DNA from: Actinomycetes bacterium
GTDB lineage: Bacteria > Actinomycetota > Acidimicrobiia > Acidimicrobiales > UBA8190
Assembly (NCBI GenBank): GCA_021798135.1
Contig: JAJZYI010000003.1
Coordinates: 1 to 32,483 of the forward strand
Direction: 5' to 3'
DNA length: 32,483 nucleotides
Part shown: piece after piece, positions 29,091-32,483 of the stretch
Layout: each line of letters begins with the position of its first letter
Numbering within the stretch: the first letter of the stretch is position 1
Notes under the pieces: model-generated
The model's input: only the letters and a program-made list of their open reading frames with translations
Database searches by the model: none
Told to the model about the DNA's origin: nothing
Translations under genes and position numbers: made by a program

Positions 29091-29917
29091 GTCGCGTGCG
29101 GCCACGCCGCCAGTCTGCCCCACGCCTCGACGTCGAGCTGCTCCGCGCGTGCCTCCGGGCTGACGCCGGCAGCGGCGAACGCGTCGGGTGCCACCACACC
29201 GGCCAGTGACCGCCGGAGCATCTTCCGACGCTGGGCGAACCCCGCTCGCACCACGGCGAAGAGCCGGTCGGGGCCGACACGGGCGGGATCGACGGCTGGC
29301 TCCGCCAGCCGTCGGAACGACACGAGCGCCGACTCGACGTTCGGGCGGGGAACGAACACGGTGGCAGGCACCCGCCCGACGATCCGGGCCTCGGCCCAGT
29401 ACGACACGTGCACCGACACGCCGCCGTAGGCCTTGGAGCCCGGGCCCGCAGCCAGCCGCTCGGCCACCTCGCGCTGGACCATCACGAGCAGCCGCTGCAC
29501 CGCGGGTGCCTCGTCGAGCACCCGGAGCACGATGGGAACGGCCACGTTGTAGGGCAGGTTGGCGACCAGGGCCCAGCGTGGCGCTCCGGCCAGGAGCTCG
29601 GGCCATCGCAGCGACGTCGCGTCGGCATGCACCACCTGCACGCCCGCTGGCTCGACCAGGCGCTGCAGCACGGGCACCAGGTGCCGGTCGGCCTCGATCG
29701 CCGTCACCGCGGCGCCTGCGTCCGCGAGAGCCAGCGTCAGCGAACCCAGGCCTGCGCCGACCTCGACGACGTGGTCCCCGGGGCCCACCTCGGCCAGCCG
29801 CACGATGCGCCGCGCCGTGTTCGGGTCGCCGAGGAAGTTCTGCCCGAGGGCGCGACTGGGCCGCAGACCGTGCTCATGGAGCAGGCGGCGCGCACCGGTC
29901 TGGGGGCTCTCTGCCAT
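29087..29917 (-). CDS. rsmA: 16S rRNA dimethyladenosine transferase RsmA (KsgA)
   Basis: SAM-dependent enzyme that dimethylates the two adjacent adenines in the last helix of 16S rRNA, a late step of 30S assembly. The 276-residue product has LGQNFLGDPNTARRIV, the SAM motif VVEVGAGLGSLTLAL, the acidic IEADRHLVPVL, the target-base motif NLPYNVAVPIVLRVL, VQREVAERLAA, VFVPRPNVESALV and FAQRRKMLRRSL, all in order. ATG 29917 begins at the family's usual N-terminus; CAGACT at 29924-29929, 6 nt upstream, is a weak -10. The stop overlaps ispE by 4 nt. The large surface-protein gene ends 79 bp upstream on the same strand. Confidence 0.96.
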   Translation of the reverse strand: MAESPQTGARRLLHEHGLRPSRALGQNFLGDPNTARRIVRLAEVGPGDHVVEVGAGLGSLTLALADAGAAVTAIEADRHLVPVLQRLVEPAGVQVVHADATSLRWPELLAGAPRWALVANLPYNVAVPIVLRVLDEAPAVQRLLVMVQREVAERLAAGPGSKAYGGVSVHVSYWAEARIVGRVPATVFVPRPNVESALVSFRRLAEPAVDPARVGPDRLFAVVRAGFAQRRKMLRRSLAGVVAPDAFAAAGVSPEARAEQLDVEAWGRLAAWPHAT

Positions 29918-29996
29918 CACCCCAGTCTGCCCGGAGCCGCCCGGCCACCCGGCCGTGGCGTCCGGAGGCCCTGCCTGCCGCCGCTGCCGACCCGTG

Positions 29997-32483
29997 TCAG
30001 CCCGTCGGGGGCCGCCAGGGCGGGGCGCCACCCCGAGGGCGGCCCTCCTCGGCGCCGGCACCTCGGGCATCGGCGCCCGCTCCGGTCGCCGTCCCGAGCG
30101 CCGGCCCTCGCCGACCGGTGGTCGCCAGCGTCTGGCGCAGGAGCTCGCCCACGACGCCCTCGCCACTCGGCACCCCCCCGGCGTCCCGTCGGGTACCGGT
30201 CGCCGCTCGAGGGGCGCCTTCGGGACGCACCAGCGTGTCCCGGGTTCGGGGGGAGACCACGCTCGCCCCGCTACCGGACCAGGCCGGCCAGCCGGCCGAC
30301 GGAGGCACGTTCGCCGGCCGGCGAGCGTGCACCAGCCCTTCGGCCGTGGCCCGCGCCGCGTGCCGCCCACGGGCGCCCCGCTCCGCGGGCTCCGGCCAGC
30401 TGCGCCCGCCGCCCGCTGCCGCCAGCACCGGGAGGATCCGGCGGCGGCGCACCAGGCCGAGGAGGAGGAGCAGGCCGCCCAGCCCGGCGACCAGCGCCAC
30501 CAGCCGACCCGAACCAGCCCACGGCTCACCGGTGTGCACCGTCGTCGCACCCGCGATCGGAGCGCTCTGCGCCGCCGCCACCACCGGCGCCGCCGGCGGC
30601 GACGTCGCCGCCTTGATCGCCGGCGCCGGATCCACCGAGATCGACGCCGTCGTCGTCGCACACCCCACCGCAGCACCGCAGCCGTCACCGGTCCACGTCG
30701 CCGTGTTCGTGATCGTCGTGCCAGCCGGCACACCCGCAGCCACCGCAACCTCGAACGACAGGTGCGCCGTCGCCCCGGCAGCCAGACCCGCACCGATCGT
30801 CCACGTCACCGACGCACCCGACACCACCACCGTGCACGACGGCGTCGTCGAACCCGACAGCGACCCGCAGCTCCCAGAACCAGCCACGATCGTCGTACCA
30901 GCCGGAGCCGAGTCCGTGATCACCGTCGAGCCCGTCGTCGCCGCCGTCCCCACGTTCGGCACCGCGAACGTGAACGTCACGACCGACCCCGAACCCGCCA
31001 GCACACTCGTCGGCGACGCCGACTTCACCACCGTCCCGATCTTCGGCACACCGGTCACCGTCGTCGGGGTCGTCACCGTGACCGGGCAACCCCCCGACGT
31101 CGTGCACCCCGGCCCCGTCCACACCGCCGTGTTCGAGATCACCGCACCAGCAGCCGTGCCCGGCGCCAGCCTCACCTCGAACGTCAGGTCAGCCTTCGCA
31201 CCAGCAGCGAAACCCGCAGCGATCGTCCACGTGATCGTGCTCCCCGACACCGACACCGAACAGCCACCCGCACCCGACGACGCCAGACCACCACAGCTCG
31301 CCGAACCGGCCACATACGCCGTACCAGCCGGCACCGTGTCCGTCGTCACCGTCGGCACCGCCGTCGCAGCCCCACCCGTGTTCTGCACCGCCAGCGTGTA
31401 CGTGATCGGCGACGACGAACCCGCCACGATCGACGTCGGGCTCCCCGTCTTCACCACCCCCACCGACGCCACCGGCACCGGCACCGGCACCGGCACCGCC
31501 TTCACACCAGTCGTCGTCCCCGGGAAGCCCGGGTCGTCGCCCGAGTAGCTGTACGTCGGGTAGTTGTACAGCACCGTCCCGCCCGGGGTGTTCGGGTCGA
31601 CCGACACCTGGTAGGTGACAGCGACGGACGTGTTGGCCGTGATGCCTGGGCCGATCGTCCACTGCACCGTGCCGTTGGCGGTGTCCACCTTCACCGAGCA
31701 GGTCACGCCCTTCGGCAGCGTGGTCGGGCAGACCGCCGAGCTCGCCACCAGCGTGGTCCAGACGTTGCCGTTGCCGGACGGGCTGTCGGTCGGCTGCCCG
31801 GCGTTGATCACCAGGGTCCCCGTCGACGGCGTGCCGGCTGGGCTCGTGTAGAGCATCGTCAGCGTGTACGTGACGTTCGTGGTCTGGCCCGCCACCACGT
31901 TGGGCGGGTTGGAGGTCTGGTTCGGCGTCAGTGTCGACACGTAGTTCGTCACCGTGTTCGACACGCACGTCGGGCTGACCGAGCAGCTCGGACCGGTCCA
32001 GCTCGCCTCGTCGGTGAACGGCCCGGCGGGCGTGGCGCTGTCAGCCGTCACACCGAACGTCAGGGCGACGTCCGAACCGACGGACAGGCTGCCGGAGATG
32101 GTCCACGTGATCACCCCTGACGACACCGACACCTGGCAGGTCACCCCGCTCGGCAGCGCCGTCGACGCGGGGCACGTAGGTGCGCCGTACAGCGTGGTGC
32201 CCGTCGGGGCGCTGTCCGTCACGACGATCGGCGCCGAGGTCGACGACGGACCGCCGTTCGTGACGTCGATGGTGTACACCACCGGGATCGGCGTCCCGGC
32301 CGTGACGGTCTGCGGGGTGTTGCTGACGATCTTCACGCCGACGCCGGCCTGCGACGTCACCGTGGTCGTCGTGGTGTTCGAGCCGCACCCCGTCGCACAC
32401 CCAGGACCGGTCACCACCGCCGTGTTGCTGATCGTGCCCGGCGGCGTCGACGCGTCAACCGTCACGTCGAACGACACCGACAC
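29997..32483 (-). CDS. DUF11-type repeat surface protein, 5' end outside the window
   Basis: The visible 828 residues are Thr/Ser/Val/Gly-rich and built of beta-sandwich modules of about 110-125 residues in the style of DUF11/CARDB surface repeats. Each has a strand like VVKTGSPTSIVAGSSSPITY, then VTTDTVPAGTAY, a C..GC loop, TITWTIAAG and VISNTAVWTGPGC. Two modules (near 31060-31440 and 30610-31050) are close copies. Paired cysteines suggest disulfides, thus an extracytoplasmic place. A Val-Pro hexamer tract links modules. One hydrophobic helix (LVALVAGLGGLLLLLGLV) followed by RRRR anchors the protein. Unlike normal wall anchors, about 135 more low-complexity residues follow, and there is no LPXTG. 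It stands upstream of rsmA, where many actinobacteria have rpfB. Signal peptide and start are beyond the window. Confidence 0.85.
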   Translation of the reverse strand: MSVSFDVTVDASTPPGTISNTAVVTGPGCATGCGSNTTTTTVTSQAGVGVKIVSNTPQTVTAGTPIPVVYTIDVTNGGPSSTSAPIVVTDSAPTGTTLYGAPTCPASTALPSGVTCQVSVSSGVITWTISGSLSVGSDVALTFGVTADSATPAGPFTDEASWTGPSCSVSPTCVSNTVTNYVSTLTPNQTSNPPNVVAGQTTNVTYTLTMLYTSPAGTPSTGTLVINAGQPTDSPSGNGNVWTTLVASSAVCPTTLPKGVTCSVKVDTANGTVQWTIGPGITANTSVAVTYQVSVDPNTPGGTVLYNYPTYSYSGDDPGFPGTTTGVKAVPVPVPVPVASVGVVKTGSPTSIVAGSSSPITYTLAVQNTGGAATAVPTVTTDTVPAGTAYVAGSASCGGLASSGAGGCSVSVSGSTITWTIAAGFAAGAKADLTFEVRLAPGTAAGAVISNTAVWTGPGCTTSGGCPVTVTTPTTVTGVPKIGTVVKSASPTSVLAGSGSVVTFTFAVPNVGTAATTGSTVITDSAPAGTTIVAGSGSCGSLSGSTTPSCTVVVSGASVTWTIGAGLAAGATAHLSFEVAVAAGVPAGTTITNTATWTGDGCGAAVGCATTTASISVDPAPAIKAATSPPAAPVVAAAQSAPIAGATTVHTGEPWAGSGRLVALVAGLGGLLLLLGLVRRRRILPVLAAAGGGRSWPEPAERGARGRHAARATAEGLVHARRPANVPPSAGWPAWSGSGASVVSPRTRDTLVRPEGAPRAATGTRRDAGGVPSGEGVVGELLRQTLATTGRRGPALGTATGAGADARGAGAEEGRPRGGAPPWRPPTG
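31471..31498. repeat. ACCGGC hexamer array in the surface-protein gene
   Basis: Four and a half copies of ACCGGC encode VPVPVPVPV, a stiff linker between two beta modules. It is the complement of the hexamer array at the start of the window. Confidence 0.9.

Overview
The window is very GC-rich (by eye well above 70 %) and looks like the chromosome of a high-GC actinobacterium, possibly an Acidimicrobiia-type lineage. The class is an inference. The actinobacterial signs are a HU protein with a long Lys/Ala/Pro tail, a coenzyme F420 gene (cofC), a 33-residue bS22 ribosomal protein, an imuA-imuB-dnaE2 SOS mutasome, a LexA box of the mycobacterial type, and many start codons placed 6-8 nt after a TANNNT box (leaderless promoters). 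No transposase, integrase, CRISPR array or rRNA was seen.

Left part (1-5000): a DMT/EamA exporter cut by the window edge, RNase HII (rnhB) with a long N-terminal extension, a small conserved-looking unknown protein, CutA, and a malonyl-CoA-synthetase-like AMP-forming ligase. Middle left (5041-11460): a GH38 alpha-mannosidase, then gpsA(-), cofC(+), a PIG-L/LmbE deacetylase(+) and hup(-). The gpsA/cofC/hup arrangement recalls the Rv2982c-Rv2986c region of Mycobacterium tuberculosis. cofC and the deacetylase overlap by ATGA. A perfect 16-bp hairpin separates the deacetylase from hup.

Centre (11985-19250): a lone, soluble TraG/VirD4-like ATPase, followed by an SOS operon. A LexA box (13715-13730) abuts a -10 box six bases before the imuA GTG. 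imuB appears trimmed, lacking part of the palm and the whole little finger but keeping a clamp-binding-like motif. dnaE2 carries in-frame minisatellites. Right of it (19364-20200) lie two small related Cys-rich proteins and a possible third remnant between them, then an OmpR-type response regulator that converges on a hybrid histidine kinase. The kinase lies 2 nt downstream of a GGDEF(degenerate)-EAL membrane protein.

Right part (26700-32483): a seven-copy 16-bp repeat, an alpha/beta hydrolase, tRNA-Gln(UUG), divergent bS22, then ispE and rsmA (overlapping) behind a large DUF11-type surface protein that runs off the window. Tandem repeats are unusually common, both inside genes (in phase with codons) and between them.
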